Positions 48,001 to 56,810 of a stretch of 64,000 nt of DNA are shown here, piece by piece (positions within the stretch are counted from its first letter, which is position 1; each line of letters starts with the position of its first letter). The notes under the pieces are model-generated. The model worked only from the letters and a program-made list of their open reading frames with translations. It was not told where the DNA came from and did no database searches. Position numbers and translations under genes: made by a program. Source of the DNA: an uncultured Chryseobacterium sp. (GTDB lineage: Bacteria; Bacteroidota; Bacteroidia; Flavobacteriales; Weeksellaceae); NCBI GenBank assembly GCA_913775525.1, contig CAJYLH010000006.1, positions 1-64,000 of the forward strand, in the 5' to 3' direction.

Positions 48001-48247
48001 TGGCATCCGTGGTGATGTACCGCATCCCCTGAACCCCGTTGATGGCATTTTCTATGGTGATCAGTGATGATTTCACGAGTACATCCGCACTCGCCCCCGG
48101 ATACGCGATGGAAACGGCTACGGTAGTGGGGGCAATTTTAGGAAACTGTTCGGTAGGGAGCTGCTTGATCGCCAGTCCCCCGATAAATAAGATAACGACC
48201 GAGATCACAATGGCGAAAACCGGCCTGTGTATTACTTTTTTAAACAT
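45086..48247 (-). CDS. RND efflux permease (AcrB/HAE1 type)
   Basis: A 1053-residue inner-membrane proton antiporter with the duplicated RND fold. It has a first TM helix (FAIVISVVILFIGGLAI), a porter domain with two large loops, and the TM4 region NLVTLFALVLAIGIVVDNAIVVIEAV bearing the proton-relay Asp pair. The second half carries GLIMIIGLLGKNAVLIVEFA. It takes drugs or other amphiphiles from the periplasm and passes them to the OMF. It starts 15 bp after the adaptor gene and overlaps the OMF gene. Confidence 0.95.
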   Translation of the reverse strand: MFKKVIHRPVFAIVISVVILFIGGLAIKQLPTEQFPKIAPTTVAVSIAYPGASADVLVKSSLITIENAINGVQGMRYITTDATSAGEATVNVVFDPGTNPNEAVVLVKTRVDQVMPLLPELVQKEGVVVNPIQPSMLMYVNLYSTSKDMDEKFLYNYATVNIIPEINRIHGIAKSQILGSRRYAMRIWLNPDRMRAYDLSVDEVMKAIGEQSIIGRPGRIGQSSGIAAQSLEYVLTYKGQYNTPEEYENIIVRSNSEGENIKLKDVAKVELGSEFFDIYSNLDGHPSASIVLKQNYGSNANDVIKDVKAKLEEMKGNFPPGVDYKISYDVSQFLDASVEQVMHTLRDAFILVAIVVFIFLGDWRSTLIPIIAVPVSLIGTFFVIQLFGLSINLVTLFALVLAIGIVVDNAIVVIEAVHAKMEESNISPYKAVKEVMGEIAGAIIAITAVMVAVFIPISFMTGPVGTFYRQFSITMASSIVISAVVALTLTPVLAAMLLKNNHGKPKKSNLFTRSLDSFNRGFDKITGKYATFLRKIVSRKVVTWGILVAFCVGIFIVNKTLPGGFIPNEDQGTIYAIIQTPPGSTLEQTNKVSRALQKICQGVDGVESVSSLAGYEIMTEGRGSNAGTCLINLKSWGDRKHDVKEIMEELEEKSKNLGATIEFFEPPAVPGFGSSGGFSVRLLDLNRTTNYQDFDKVNKDFIAQLKKRKELSGVFTFFAANYPQYELVFDNNAAMQKGVSIGKAMDNLNILIGSTYEQGFIRFGQFFKVYVQSSPEFRRLPTDIMNLYVKNDHNEMVPYSAFMTMKKTQGPNEITRYNMYNSAAIRGLPAPGYTTADAIQAINETAAKSLPHGYKVAWEGLSYDEAQRGNEAIYVFLVVLVFVYLVLAAQYESFIIPFAVLLSLPVGVFGSFLLLKAMGLENDIYAQVGLIMIIGLLGKNAVLIVEFAVKRRQAGDSILEAAIEGSKARFRPILMTSFAFIAGLVPLVFASGAGAIGNHTIGASALGGMLIGTLFGVIVIPGLYYIFAKLSDGRKMIKDEDESPLSEDMIHYE

Positions 48248-48262
48248 AACGCTGCTTTTGGG

Positions 48263-49345
48263 TTACTCGGCATACAGATCCAGGTTCGACATTACTTTTT
48301 CCGGTTTCTGATACCTGGAACTGATCTTCTGGTTTTCCTGCACCAGCCTCAGGCCGTCCAGCAGAATCCTGTCGTCTTTCCCCAATCCGGAAGCCACCAC
48401 ATAAATATGCGGCAGCTCGGCCGCCACTTTAATTTCGCGGGCTTTCACTTTGTTGTCTTTGGTAATCACATACACATATTTTTTCTCCAGCTCCTCAAAA
48501 GTAGCTTTCTGAGGGATCATAACCGCATGGGGATACGGAGCAGTGATGAGGATATTCCCAGTTTCCCCGTATCTGAGAAGTCCGTTCGGATTCAGGAAAG
48601 TAGCCCGGTAGGCAATGTTCCCGGTTTCGTTATCGAAATCGGATTCTATGGTTTCCACTACACCCTGCTGGCTGAATTCTTTTCCGTTGGCCATTTTCAG
48701 GCGTACATGGAGCGGCTCGTTTTTACGGTCCTCCATCTGGTCCAGGTACTCGGCCTCCGGAACATTGAAATACACCCACATTTTGCTGTTGTCCGATAAT
48801 TCGGTGATTAGCTCGCCATCATCCACCAGGCTTCCCTTCCTTACATGCAGTTTCCCGACGATCCCGGAAAAAGGAGCGCGGATTTCAGTGAATTTCAGGT
48901 GGATATCGGTAGAGGCCAGTTCGGCCCTGGCTTTATCATACCTCGCTTTGGCCATCGCCATTTCCTGCGGCGCCACAATATTTTTGTCGGAAAGGTTTTT
49001 CGTGTTCTGGTATTCGATTTCGGCATATTTGGCTTCCGCCTTAGCCCGGTTTACATCTGACTCGTACAGATTCGGCATAATCTTGAACAGCAGCTGTCCT
49101 TTTTTCACCGGCTGCCCTTCGTCTACATAGATCGACTGGATGTAGCCCTTCTCCTGTGCACGGAGTTCAATGTGGTTGATGGAGCGGATCTGCGCCACAT
49201 ACTCTTTATCAATCAGGGTGTCTTTTACCAGAGGGCTCGTAACGTTGAATGTTGCCGCCTCGGTTTTTTCTTTCTTTTCAGACTGACAGCTTACGCACCA
49301 GAGTATCAGGCACAGGTTTGCATACATGAGACTTTTCTTGACCAT
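48263..49345 (-). CDS. RND efflux periplasmic adaptor (membrane fusion protein)
   Basis: A 360-residue lipoprotein (signal with LILWCVSC). The barrel-sandwich hybrid domain (IELRAQEKGYIQSIYVDEGQPVKKGQLLF), helical hairpin (~90-140), second lipoyl half (IRAPFSGIVGKLHVRKGSLVDDG) and beta-barrel are all present. It joins permease to outer-membrane channel. First of the three classic efflux genes, downstream of a small hypothetical gene. Confidence 0.95.
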   Translation of the reverse strand: MVKKSLMYANLCLILWCVSCQSEKKEKTEAATFNVTSPLVKDTLIDKEYVAQIRSINHIELRAQEKGYIQSIYVDEGQPVKKGQLLFKIMPNLYESDVNRAKAEAKYAEIEYQNTKNLSDKNIVAPQEMAMAKARYDKARAELASTDIHLKFTEIRAPFSGIVGKLHVRKGSLVDDGELITELSDNSKMWVYFNVPEAEYLDQMEDRKNEPLHVRLKMANGKEFSQQGVVETIESDFDNETGNIAYRATFLNPNGLLRYGETGNILITAPYPHAVMIPQKATFEELEKKYVYVITKDNKVKAREIKVAAELPHIYVVASGLGKDDRILLDGLRLVQENQKISSRYQKPEKVMSNLDLYAE

Positions 49346-49449
49346 GATCTTAATACATTTAAATAATAATTTGAAAATTTGAAAATAGGATGTCAGGCTC
49401 TCAGCGGGACGCGAAAGCCGTTAGGTTGTTCTTGAAAAACAGTATGAGA

Positions 49450-49908
49450 TCACAATCTGATGACCCTGTACTGGATGTACAGATCATCACAAAGAGGCTT
49501 TAGCAGCTCGGAATGAGCCAGTGAAACAGCAATTTTCTGGTCGTGAAACGTTGTGACGAAATCCGAAATCAGGTGCCAGAAGCCATCCCTGAACAGCATC
49601 ATCAGTCCTGAGGAAGCCCCGGTTTCTACGGTATCATCGTTTTCAGTATCGTTTTCGGAAAGGTTGGCGCGGATTTTATTGTAGCGCGGGTGTTCAATGG
49701 TCAGGGCACCGTCTGATTCATGCTCATTAAGGAACATGACTGATTTTACGGCATGCCTGTCCTGTGTATTCAGCGTCTCAGCACCCAGCTCGAAAACGGA
49801 ATCATTATCAGCGGAAATATACTGCTGCAGCTGCCCGTAATAAAACCCCAAAACGGTTAAACCGGCAAACAGCAAGCTGTATAGATATTGATAAAATCTC
49901 CCTTTCAT
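49450..49908 (-). CDS. Hypothetical exported or membrane protein
   Basis: A 152-residue protein with one hydrophobic N-terminal segment (YLYSLLFAGLTVLGFYYG), then a hydrophilic domain without known motif. It precedes the efflux adaptor by 104 bp on the same strand and has a consensus promoter 8 bp before its ATG. The efflux operon may be transcribed from there. A role in efflux is only suggested by position. Confidence 0.65.
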   Translation of the reverse strand: MKGRFYQYLYSLLFAGLTVLGFYYGQLQQYISADNDSVFELGAETLNTQDRHAVKSVMFLNEHESDGALTIEHPRYNKIRANLSENDTENDDTVETGASSGLMMLFRDGFWHLISDFVTTFHDQKIAVSLAHSELLKPLCDDLYIQYRVIRL

Positions 49909-49915
49909 TGCAGTA

Positions 49916-49947
49916 CAAATGTAATGAACTTCAGCCTTCCGGCCAAA
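49916..49947 (-). promoter_or_regulatory. Consensus promoter of the efflux region
   Basis: Minus strand: TTTG (49947-49944), 20 bp, TACATTTG (49923-49916). Both boxes and the spacing are canonical. The ATG at 49908 follows so closely that the transcript would be leaderless or nearly so. Confidence 0.7.
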
Positions 49948-49979
49948 ATGGAAAGATTAAAAAATGTTTAAAAATTTGG

Positions 49980-50400
49980 TTTTGACAGGTTATTTTACCT
50001 TGTGCAGATTAGCTTTTTCCAAGTATTATAAAAAACCTTGGTTTTTAAAACTTCTGTGTTCTTAATGTTTTCAAAGCTGGCTTCTTAAAATTCTTAAGTG
50101 TCAAAACGCTTTTGTGACTGTTGTGGTTTAAAATCATCTCGCAGATTAAGCAGATTTTTTCACGCACACTTAAAAATCATAGATTTTTAAAAACTAATGT
50201 GTTCTTCTGTTTTCAAAGCTGGCTTCTTAAAATTCTTAAGTGTCAAAACTCTTTTGTGACTGTTGTGGTTTATATTTTAAAAGGATCTTAATTTCAGATT
50301 GGATCATACCACTTTAATCGTGATTAAAACCACCCCGTCAAAAATGCTCCGAATTTTCGCTAAACCTCCGAGAGAGGGGAATTTTTTCTTGCGGTTGGCT
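49980..50400. repeat. Composite dispersed repeats, two units
   Basis: Two tandem copies of the CAAAGCTGGCTTCTT / GTGACTGTTGTGGTTT module (~50040 and ~50180), then the palindrome TTTAATCGTGATTAAA (50305-50320) and the AATTTTCGC module (50352-50385). Same order and orientation as at 3.2, 14.5 and 52.2 kb. No gene. Confidence 0.75.
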
Positions 50401-50465
50401 ATTTAAGTCAATATATCAAGTAAAAAAAATAACCTACTACCTAACGCAGCATCTATGGGATTGAA

Positions 50466-51191
50466 TTATGCTTTAATCCTGATGATTCCCAGCTTGTCGA
50501 GCACCCGCATGGTCTGGAATCCCATATCCCATTCAAACCATCGGGAGGCATTGTTGGGCCTTTGGGGATGTTTATGGTGGTTGTTGTGATAGGCTTCACC
50601 CCAGAAAAGAAAGTCTATCGGAAGGATGTTTTTAGAGGTATTGGACATGGTGTAGTTTTCGTACCCGAATTTGTGGGCCCACCAGTTGACAGCCATTCCC
50701 TGAAGTGATCCCATGATGATGGTTGCCGGCAGGAACAGCCATTGCCACCATGCGGTTGCCAGTAAGGCGTATATTCCTATGTAAACACCGATCCAAAGGA
50801 TCCGGGTAATATAATTGTGGGCAAACCTGTCAAAGCGTTCCCAATCCGGCAGGTTCTTTTTGTATTTGTCAGGTGCATCGGTTTTCCCGATGTAAAGGTG
50901 GAAATAGTTGGTTCGGGTAGTCCACATCATAAGGAAAGGATTGGGATCGTTATGAGGGGAATGGGGATCTTCCGGCTGATCGGTATGGGCATGGTGCAGG
51001 CGGTGCATCAGTCCGTATGTATAAGCACTGATGTACGACGAGCCCTGAGTAATGAAGCAGCCCAGGTAAAATACCCGCTCCCAGAATTTCGACATGGTAA
51101 AGAGATTATGGGCCGCATACCGGTGATGAAAAACCGACTGAAAAAATAGCGACGCATACCAGTGTATGATGATGAAAATGAATAGTGCCAT
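50466..51191 (-). CDS. Fatty acid desaturase (acyl-CoA delta-9 type)
   Basis: A 241-residue integral membrane di-iron enzyme. The three His boxes are HHRYAAH (~22), HRLHHAHTD (~60) and HNNHHKH (~208). It introduces a double bond in acyl chains to control membrane fluidity. At 241 residues it is a short but complete member, as in other Bacteroidota. It stands alone between repeats and mobA, with no consensus promoter found. Confidence 0.9.
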   Translation of the reverse strand: MALFIFIIIHWYASLFFQSVFHHRYAAHNLFTMSKFWERVFYLGCFITQGSSYISAYTYGLMHRLHHAHTDQPEDPHSPHNDPNPFLMMWTTRTNYFHLYIGKTDAPDKYKKNLPDWERFDRFAHNYITRILWIGVYIGIYALLATAWWQWLFLPATIIMGSLQGMAVNWWAHKFGYENYTMSNTSKNILPIDFLFWGEAYHNNHHKHPQRPNNASRWFEWDMGFQTMRVLDKLGIIRIKA

Positions 51192-51512
51192 ACAATGAGG
51201 ATTAAAAATTAAACGGTTGATTTCTGAAACAGCCTGAAAAAGAGATGATCGTGATACCTGATGCTATGACTGCTTACCTGTATATACGACACATCCGGCC
51301 CCGTAGTTTTCTCAATCCGCGGAGGAGCATACTGATATCCGGCTAACATTCTCCTATTCAGCCGTTAGAAATCAGGATAATGCTGTATATTTGATGGTAT
51401 TACCGGCAGAACATCCTAGTAATTGGTCACTTGTCCTTTGCAGCGCTACAACCTGAAACGACAATGGCAAAAGATATGCATAGTAAGAAAACAATAAAAG
51501 AAACCTTGTAGA
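51192..51512. other. Divergent gap between desaturase and mobA
   Basis: No gene. It holds a plus-strand -7 box TATATTTG at 51386-51393 for mobA, with a 113-bp leader if used. I see no riboswitch-like fold that I can support. Confidence 0.45.
51386..51393 (+). promoter_or_regulatory. -7 promoter box, TATATTTG, before mobA
   Basis: Perfect TAnnTTTG; the -33 region is only a partial match. It lies 119 bp before the mobA ATG. Confidence 0.4.
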
Positions 51513-52136
51513 ATGATCCCTGATACCCTCCCGGTTCCAACAGCATTGAATGGCCTTGTCCTGGCCGGCGGAAAAAGCCGCCGCATGGGCATTCCCAAAG
51601 ATATCATAAACTGGCATGGAAAGGAGCAGCGTTACAGGATTGCAGATCTTCTGTCTGCGTTGTGTCATGACGTTTATATTTCTTGCCGGCCGGATCAAAG
51701 GGAAGACATTGATCGCTCCTATGCTGCATTACCTGACCTTTTCCCGGACATGGGTCCGCTTGGCGGCATCCTGTCCGCCTTTAATATTCAGAAAGATAGG
51801 GCCTGGCTCGTCGTAGCCTGTGATATGCCTTTGCTGGATGAAAAGGCACTGGATTTCCTGATCAGATCCAGGAATCCAGCCAGCATAGCCACGACGTATG
51901 AAAATCCCCTTGATGGTTTGCCGGAGCCTCTGGTGACCATCTGGGAGCCCGAAAGCTATTCGCTGTTGCTGGACTTTGTGCATTCCGGACAATCTTCGCC
52001 CAGAAAGTTCCTGATGCAGCATCGCATTTCCATTTTGAAACCAGAACATCCCGATACGTTAATGAATGTCAATACACCTGAAGAGGCTGATCAGGTCAGG
52101 GAAATGCTGAAGAAGGAAAATAGGGATGGAATATAG
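51513..52136 (+). CDS. mobA: Molybdenum cofactor guanylyltransferase
   Basis: A 207-residue NTP transferase with LAGGKSRRMGIPKD (the MobA GTP-binding signature, ~16), FPDMGPLGG and VACDMPLLDE, whose Asp binds Mg. It joins GMP to molybdopterin to form the bis-MGD cofactor needed by DMSO-reductase family enzymes. One such enzyme (YdeP type) and its sulfurtransferase FdhD lie next to it (52.8-56.6 kb), on the opposite strand. Confidence 0.88.
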   Translation: MIPDTLPVPTALNGLVLAGGKSRRMGIPKDIINWHGKEQRYRIADLLSALCHDVYISCRPDQREDIDRSYAALPDLFPDMGPLGGILSAFNIQKDRAWLVVACDMPLLDEKALDFLIRSRNPASIATTYENPLDGLPEPLVTIWEPESYSLLLDFVHSGQSSPRKFLMQHRISILKPEHPDTLMNVNTPEEADQVREMLKKENRDGI

Positions 52137-52824
52137 GACATACAGCAATTAGCTGATGTGATTTTTCACATGTTTATTGGCTTTTGGGAACAGATGTTAA
52201 ATCAAGTTTTTTTATCAACTAACCCGTCAAAAAATTCTCTGAATTTTCGCCACCCCTCCGAGGGAGTGGAATTTTGCGGCTGTTATTTCCGCAAGCTGCA
52301 AAGATTTTACGTACCCATAAAAATCGTAGATTTTTAAAACTTAAGTGTTCTTCTGTTTTCAAACTTATCATCTTAAAAATTCTTACGTGTCAAAAGCTTT
52401 TGTGACTGTTGTGGTTTATATTTTAAAATGATTTTAATTTCAGATTGGATCATACCACTTTAATCGTGATTAAAACCACCCTGTCAAAAGTTCTCTGAAT
52501 TTTCGCCACCCCTCCGGAGGAGGGGAATTTTGCAGCTGATACTTCCGCAAGCTGCAAAGATTTTACGTGCACAAAAAAACCATAGGTTTTAAAACTTATT
52601 TGTCCTTAATGTTTTCAAAGCTGGCTTTTTAAGATTCTTAAGTGTTAAAACTAATGTGATCTTCTGTTTTCAAAGCTAGCTTCTCAAAATTCTTATGTGT
52701 TAAAAACTTCTGGGATTACTGTAATGTTACTCTAATCCATTCTATTTTGCAACTTCCCCACTAAAACGCTCCCACACTAAAAACGCTCCAACGCTCCAAC
52801 GCTACCATCCTCCGCTCTCCAATT
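52137..52824. repeat. Composite dispersed repeats and a C-rich tract
   Basis: No gene. Palindromic AATTTTCGCC modules occur at 52241-52275 and 52497-52531, CAAAGCTGGCTTCTT-type modules at ~52330, ~52590 and ~52650, and TTTAATCGTGATTAAA at 52460-52475. The end (52750-52812) is a C-rich low-complexity tract with CGCTCCAACGCTCC repeats. It fills the convergent gap between mobA and the YdeP-type gene. Confidence 0.7.
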
Positions 52825-55227
52825 CTACTCAGCCGTATTCGTTCCTGTAGCTGCTACAATATCCTCATCCATCTTCTGATAATTTTCAGGATTATGTTTG
52901 CGGATTTTAATGCGCACATATTTAGATGCCGGCATATTGGCGCCGTCAACCACATTGTTGATAGAAACCAGGACGTTGGTTTCGGGGAAATAGGTCATGG
53001 TGCTTTTTTGGGGAATCTGATATTTGACTACAATGAACAGTGGGGCAATTCGTTCGATCCCGTCATCATAGTTGAACAGGTCTACTTTGTCGCCTTCTTT
53101 TAATCCGGCCTTTTCGATATCCAGTTCATTCATCATGACGATCCTCCGTTCGTTAAAAATCCCGCGGTAACGGTCATCAAGGCCATAGACAACGGTATTG
53201 AACTGGTCATGGGTACGGGTGGTGGCCATCAGGTATTCGTCATCTGCGAGAGAATTGTCAGGAACCGGAGTAATGTTAAACGCTGCCTTTCCGGGGAAAT
53301 GTTCGCTGCTGAATTTCCCTTCCCGCGGATTGTTCGGCAGGTAGAATCCTCCTTTCTGTACAACTATTTCATTGTAATGCTCAAATCCTGGGATGCATTG
53401 GGCAACATCATCGCGGATGGCGTCATAGCTGTTGATGAACCGGTCCCAGTCGATGACAGAACGTTCGCCCAATACGGCTTTTGCCATCCGGCATGCAACG
53501 TGGGTCTCATTGATCAGGTGTTCTGAAACAGGTTCCAGGACCCCTCTTGACCATTCCACTACGCCCATTGAATTTTCGGTGCTGATATGCTGGAGTTTTC
53601 CGTTGACAATATCTTTCTCGCTTCTGGAAATGACTGGCAGGATCAATGCTTCTTGTCCGTGGATCAGGTGGCCCCGATTGAGTTTGATAGAGACCATCAC
53701 CGACATTTCCAGCTTACGCATGGCTTCAGCGGTATAGGTGGTATCCGGTGCTGCTGACAGGAGGTTCCCGCCCATGCAGAACATGAATTTCACTGTTCCT
53801 TCATGCATGGCTTTGATAGCTTTCACCACATCATAGCCGCCTTCCCTCGGTACTTTAAATCCGTAGAATTTTTCCAGGGTATCCAGCTGCTCTTCAGTAG
53901 GTTTGTGATTCACCAGCAGTGTCCTGTTGCCCTGTACGTTGCTGTGCCCGCGGACCGGGCAGACTCCTCCGCCTTTGATCCCAATGCTTCCTTTCATCAG
54001 AAGCAGGTTGACGATATTGTATATCATGTCTACCCCGTTATGCTGCTGGGTAATACCCATTCCCCAGCAGATGATGATCCTTTTCCTGGCTGCGATCATC
54101 TGTGCTGCTTCCCTCAGTTTTTCAACCGGAATGCCACACTCAGCAGCGAGGAAATCAAGGTCATAGCGTTTGAGCTCTTCCACCAACGCATCAAATCCGG
54201 CTGTTTTATCTTTGATAAAATCATGGTCGATGACTTTTCCCGGATTGTTCTCTTCCTCTTCCAGCACCAGGATCTGTAAAGCCTTCAGCAAAGCCATATC
54301 GCCATTGATTTTTACAGGAAGATAGAGGTCTGACAGCTCAAAAGGCTTGGTGATCGCCGCAAGCGGTTTCTGCGGATCCTTGAAACCCATCAGTCCGGCT
54401 TCCGGAAGCGGGTTAATGGCCATAATCCTGGCACCGTTTTTTTTCCCTTTGGTAAGGGCAGAAAGCATCCTTGGAGAATTGGTTCCCGGATTCTGTCCCA
54501 TAATGATGATGAGATCAGACTCATAGAAATCTTCAAGCTTTACGGATCCTTTTCCGAATCCGATGCTCCTGGTGAGGGCATATCCGGAGGTTTCATGGCA
54601 CATATTGGAACAATCGGGGAAATTATTGGTCCCGAATTCCCGGCCAAACAACTGATATACCCATGTCGCTTCATTGCTGGTCCTTCCGGAGGTATAAAAT
54701 ATGGCTTCATCGGGAGAATCCAGGCCGTTTAGTTTTTCAGCAATCTTCGCAAAAGCATCATCCCAGCTTACCGGCTCGTAATGGGTACCTCCTTTCGGAA
54801 GGTACATCGGTTCGGAGATCCTTCCCAGCTGGCTGATCTGGTAATCCGTCATTTTTGCCAGGTCATAGACCGAATGTTCCCTGAAAAATTCTGCTCCGAT
54901 GGTTTTTGAGGTGGCTTCTTCGGCAAGCGCCTTTGCTCCGTTCTCACAATATTCCGCGATCTTTGAACGGTCGTGATCAGGATCCGGCCATGCACAGCTC
55001 GGACAGTCGAAACCGTCAAACTGGTTCATGCTGAACAATGCCCTGCCGCCGCGGAGCACGGAAGCATCGCGTACCAGCTGTTCCAGCGAATGCATGACCG
55101 CCGGGACACCTGCCGCCCATTTTTTAGGGGATTCCAGCTTCAGGTCCAGCAGTTTATATGGTGATTCTGCTGATGGTGACTGGCTGGATGTATGATGTGT
55201 CTTTTTATTCAATCCGTTATTTTCCAT
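52825..55227 (-). CDS. Molybdopterin oxidoreductase, FdhF/YdeP family
   Basis: An 800-residue cytoplasmic enzyme of the DMSO-reductase superfamily. The N-terminal CPSCAWPDPDHDR motif is typical of YdeP. The bis-MGD binding domains follow (FYTSGRTSNEATWVYQLFGREFG, LIIMGQNPGTNSPRM, VRGHSNVQGNRTL). It carries no signal for export. YdeP-type proteins are implicated in acid or formate-related redox, but their substrate is not firmly known. The locus also holds FdhD, DUF7009 and MobA, giving a full maturation set. Confidence 0.9.
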   Translation of the reverse strand: MENNGLNKKTHHTSSQSPSAESPYKLLDLKLESPKKWAAGVPAVMHSLEQLVRDASVLRGGRALFSMNQFDGFDCPSCAWPDPDHDRSKIAEYCENGAKALAEEATSKTIGAEFFREHSVYDLAKMTDYQISQLGRISEPMYLPKGGTHYEPVSWDDAFAKIAEKLNGLDSPDEAIFYTSGRTSNEATWVYQLFGREFGTNNFPDCSNMCHETSGYALTRSIGFGKGSVKLEDFYESDLIIIMGQNPGTNSPRMLSALTKGKKNGARIMAINPLPEAGLMGFKDPQKPLAAITKPFELSDLYLPVKINGDMALLKALQILVLEEEENNPGKVIDHDFIKDKTAGFDALVEELKRYDLDFLAAECGIPVEKLREAAQMIAARKRIIICWGMGITQQHNGVDMIYNIVNLLLMKGSIGIKGGGVCPVRGHSNVQGNRTLLVNHKPTEEQLDTLEKFYGFKVPREGGYDVVKAIKAMHEGTVKFMFCMGGNLLSAAPDTTYTAEAMRKLEMSVMVSIKLNRGHLIHGQEALILPVISRSEKDIVNGKLQHISTENSMGVVEWSRGVLEPVSEHLINETHVACRMAKAVLGERSVIDWDRFINSYDAIRDDVAQCIPGFEHYNEIVVQKGGFYLPNNPREGKFSSEHFPGKAAFNITPVPDNSLADDEYLMATTRTHDQFNTVVYGLDDRYRGIFNERRIVMMNELDIEKAGLKEGDKVDLFNYDDGIERIAPLFIVVKYQIPQKSTMTYFPETNVLVSINNVVDGANMPASKYVRIKIRKHNPENYQKMDEDIVAATGTNTAE

Positions 55228-55254
55228 ACGGTTGTGATTTTAAAGGTGTTGTAT

Positions 55255-55605
55255 TTAGCATTTGGCATTCGGATTCGGATAATTGTCGCTCTGGTCTTCC
55301 AGAGTATTGTCCAGACATACAAAATCCTTTTCCACTAACAGGCTGATTTTTCCGGACTGTCCGCTGAATCCTACCTTATCCGTGGTAACCCATTCCCCGA
55401 CCATACCGGCCGGCATTTTAAGGACTATCCTGCGGTCTGTGAAATCGGCTGAAATGGTTTCATCTTCCGTTCTTTCAATCGCATATATGAGTGTACTGCC
55501 CGGAAATTCCGTATAGCCGGACACCATTCCGTTGCTGCCCAGTTCCGCCACCTCCGACTGTGTAAGGCGGAATCTTAAGCTGTTGTCTTTAATTCTTATT
55601 TTCAT
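55255..55605 (-). CDS. Small conserved protein beside FdhD (DUF7009-like)
   Basis: A 116-residue beta-rich protein beginning MKIRIKDNSLRFRLTQSEV, ending in a Cys-rich tail (SDNYPNPNAKC). From memory it matches a small family (DUF7009) often coded next to formate-dehydrogenase-type molybdoenzymes. It stands 27 bp upstream of the oxidoreductase gene and ~113 bp after fdhD, all on one strand. It probably helps maturation or works with the enzyme (inference). Confidence 0.7.
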   Translation of the reverse strand: MKIRIKDNSLRFRLTQSEVAELGSNGMVSGYTEFPGSTLIYAIERTEDETISADFTDRRIVLKMPAGMVGEWVTTDKVGFSGQSGKISLLVEKDFVCLDNTLEDQSDNYPNPNAKC

Positions 55606-55718
55606 TGTGTAAATCCTCAGATTTTAATGGATCAATTATGATGTGTTTTTTTATTTTACTGCAAAGTATCATTCAGATGCTTCACCATACCGGATGTCAG
55701 ATTTAGCCGCTTGTTCGT

Positions 55719-56600
55719 TTAATCCTTTCTATCCATCTCTATTTTCATATGGCTGCTTTCATGGTAGATATTGAACCGGTTGTCCCGGAGGAAGCCAAGC
55801 AGGGTCATATCAAATTCTTTGGCAAGGTCTACGGCCAGGCTCGAAGGTGCTCCTATTGCAGCGACCACAGAAATTCCTGCCATAGCTGCTTTCTGGATCA
55901 GTTCAAAACTCGCCCTTCCGCTGAGCACCAGGATCCGGTCTGTGAGCGGCAATTGTTCCGCCATCAATGCATTTCCGATCAGTTTATCCAGGGCATTGTG
56001 CCGTCCTACGTCCTCGCGTAGAGCCAGAAGATCCCCATTTAAATCAAACAATCCGGAAGCATGGATGCCGCCGGTTGCACTGAAATTATTCTGGAATGTC
56101 CGGAGTTTTTCAGTCAGCTGATAAAGCGTTTCCAATGCTATTCTCTGCGGTTTCTTTTCCAGATCCCCGAAAGTACTGACAGTCCTGATGGATTCTATAG
56201 AACCTTTTCCGCATACTCCGCAGCTGGACGTGGTATAAAAGTTCCGGTCGGTATTCATCAGTTTGGGTGTATAGCCTTCCGCAAGCTCAACAATAACCGT
56301 ATTTTCACCGGTCCTGGAGCACACAGCCTGCAAATGGTATACATCTTTCACCCGTTTCCGGCCTGTAATAATGCCCTCGGTAAAAAGAAATCCTATTGCC
56401 AGTTCAGCATCATGTCCCGGTGTCCGCATGGTTACAGAGATGTTCCTGGTGATTTTCTGAAGCTCAGCTTCATAGGAAATCCTGATTTCCAGAGGTTCCT
56501 CCACAGAAATATCATCGGTATACGGAAAGCCGAGGCTGTCTTTTACCTTGACAATCTCTATCTTCTGTACGGAATTATGCTCCAGGATACCGGCTTTCAT
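55719..56600 (-). CDS. fdhD: Sulfurtransferase FdhD
   Basis: A 293-residue protein. Family signatures include RTPGHDAELAIGFLFTEGII, the conserved Cys pair in SSCGVCGKGS (~116-125), LREDVGRHNALDKLIG and LVSGRASFELIQKAA-type sequence (LSGRASFELIQ). FdhD passes sulfur from a Cys desulfurase to the Mo cofactor of formate-dehydrogenase-type enzymes, and that enzyme lies 490 bp downstream on the same strand. Confidence 0.92.
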   Translation of the reverse strand: MKAGILEHNSVQKIEIVKVKDSLGFPYTDDISVEEPLEIRISYEAELQKITRNISVTMRTPGHDAELAIGFLFTEGIITGRKRVKDVYHLQAVCSRTGENTVIVELAEGYTPKLMNTDRNFYTTSSCGVCGKGSIESIRTVSTFGDLEKKPQRIALETLYQLTEKLRTFQNNFSATGGIHASGLFDLNGDLLALREDVGRHNALDKLIGNALMAEQLPLTDRILVLSGRASFELIQKAAMAGISVVAAIGAPSSLAVDLAKEFDMTLLGFLRDNRFNIYHESSHMKIEMDRKD

Positions 56601-56724
56601 GTTTACGGAATTTTATCAGCTGCTGCTTTTTGTGATTCTGTTTTGATGACCATGAATCATCAATCTTGATACCACATTAGTAAATATACATATTTTTGTG
56701 TCTCAGATCATCAAATTAAGAACG

Positions 56725-56748
56725 AAAAAGACTGCCCTAAGGACAGCC
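56725..56748 (-). terminator. Terminator of the large helicase gene
   Basis: Minus-strand stem GGCTGTCC / GGCAGTC (G-U pairs allowed, short loop) followed by five T, ~60 bp past the stop of the gene at 56811. Confidence 0.7.
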
Positions 56749-56810
56749 TTTATTGTATGCCTGTAGCGTGACAGGGACCAGACAGGTCGATTTACCTATA
56801 GATGTTCCAC

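Noticed and set aside
51386-51512. Molybdenum cofactor riboswitch before mobA
   Set aside because: No fold or conserved sequence of that class was seen, and the class is not typical of Bacteroidota.
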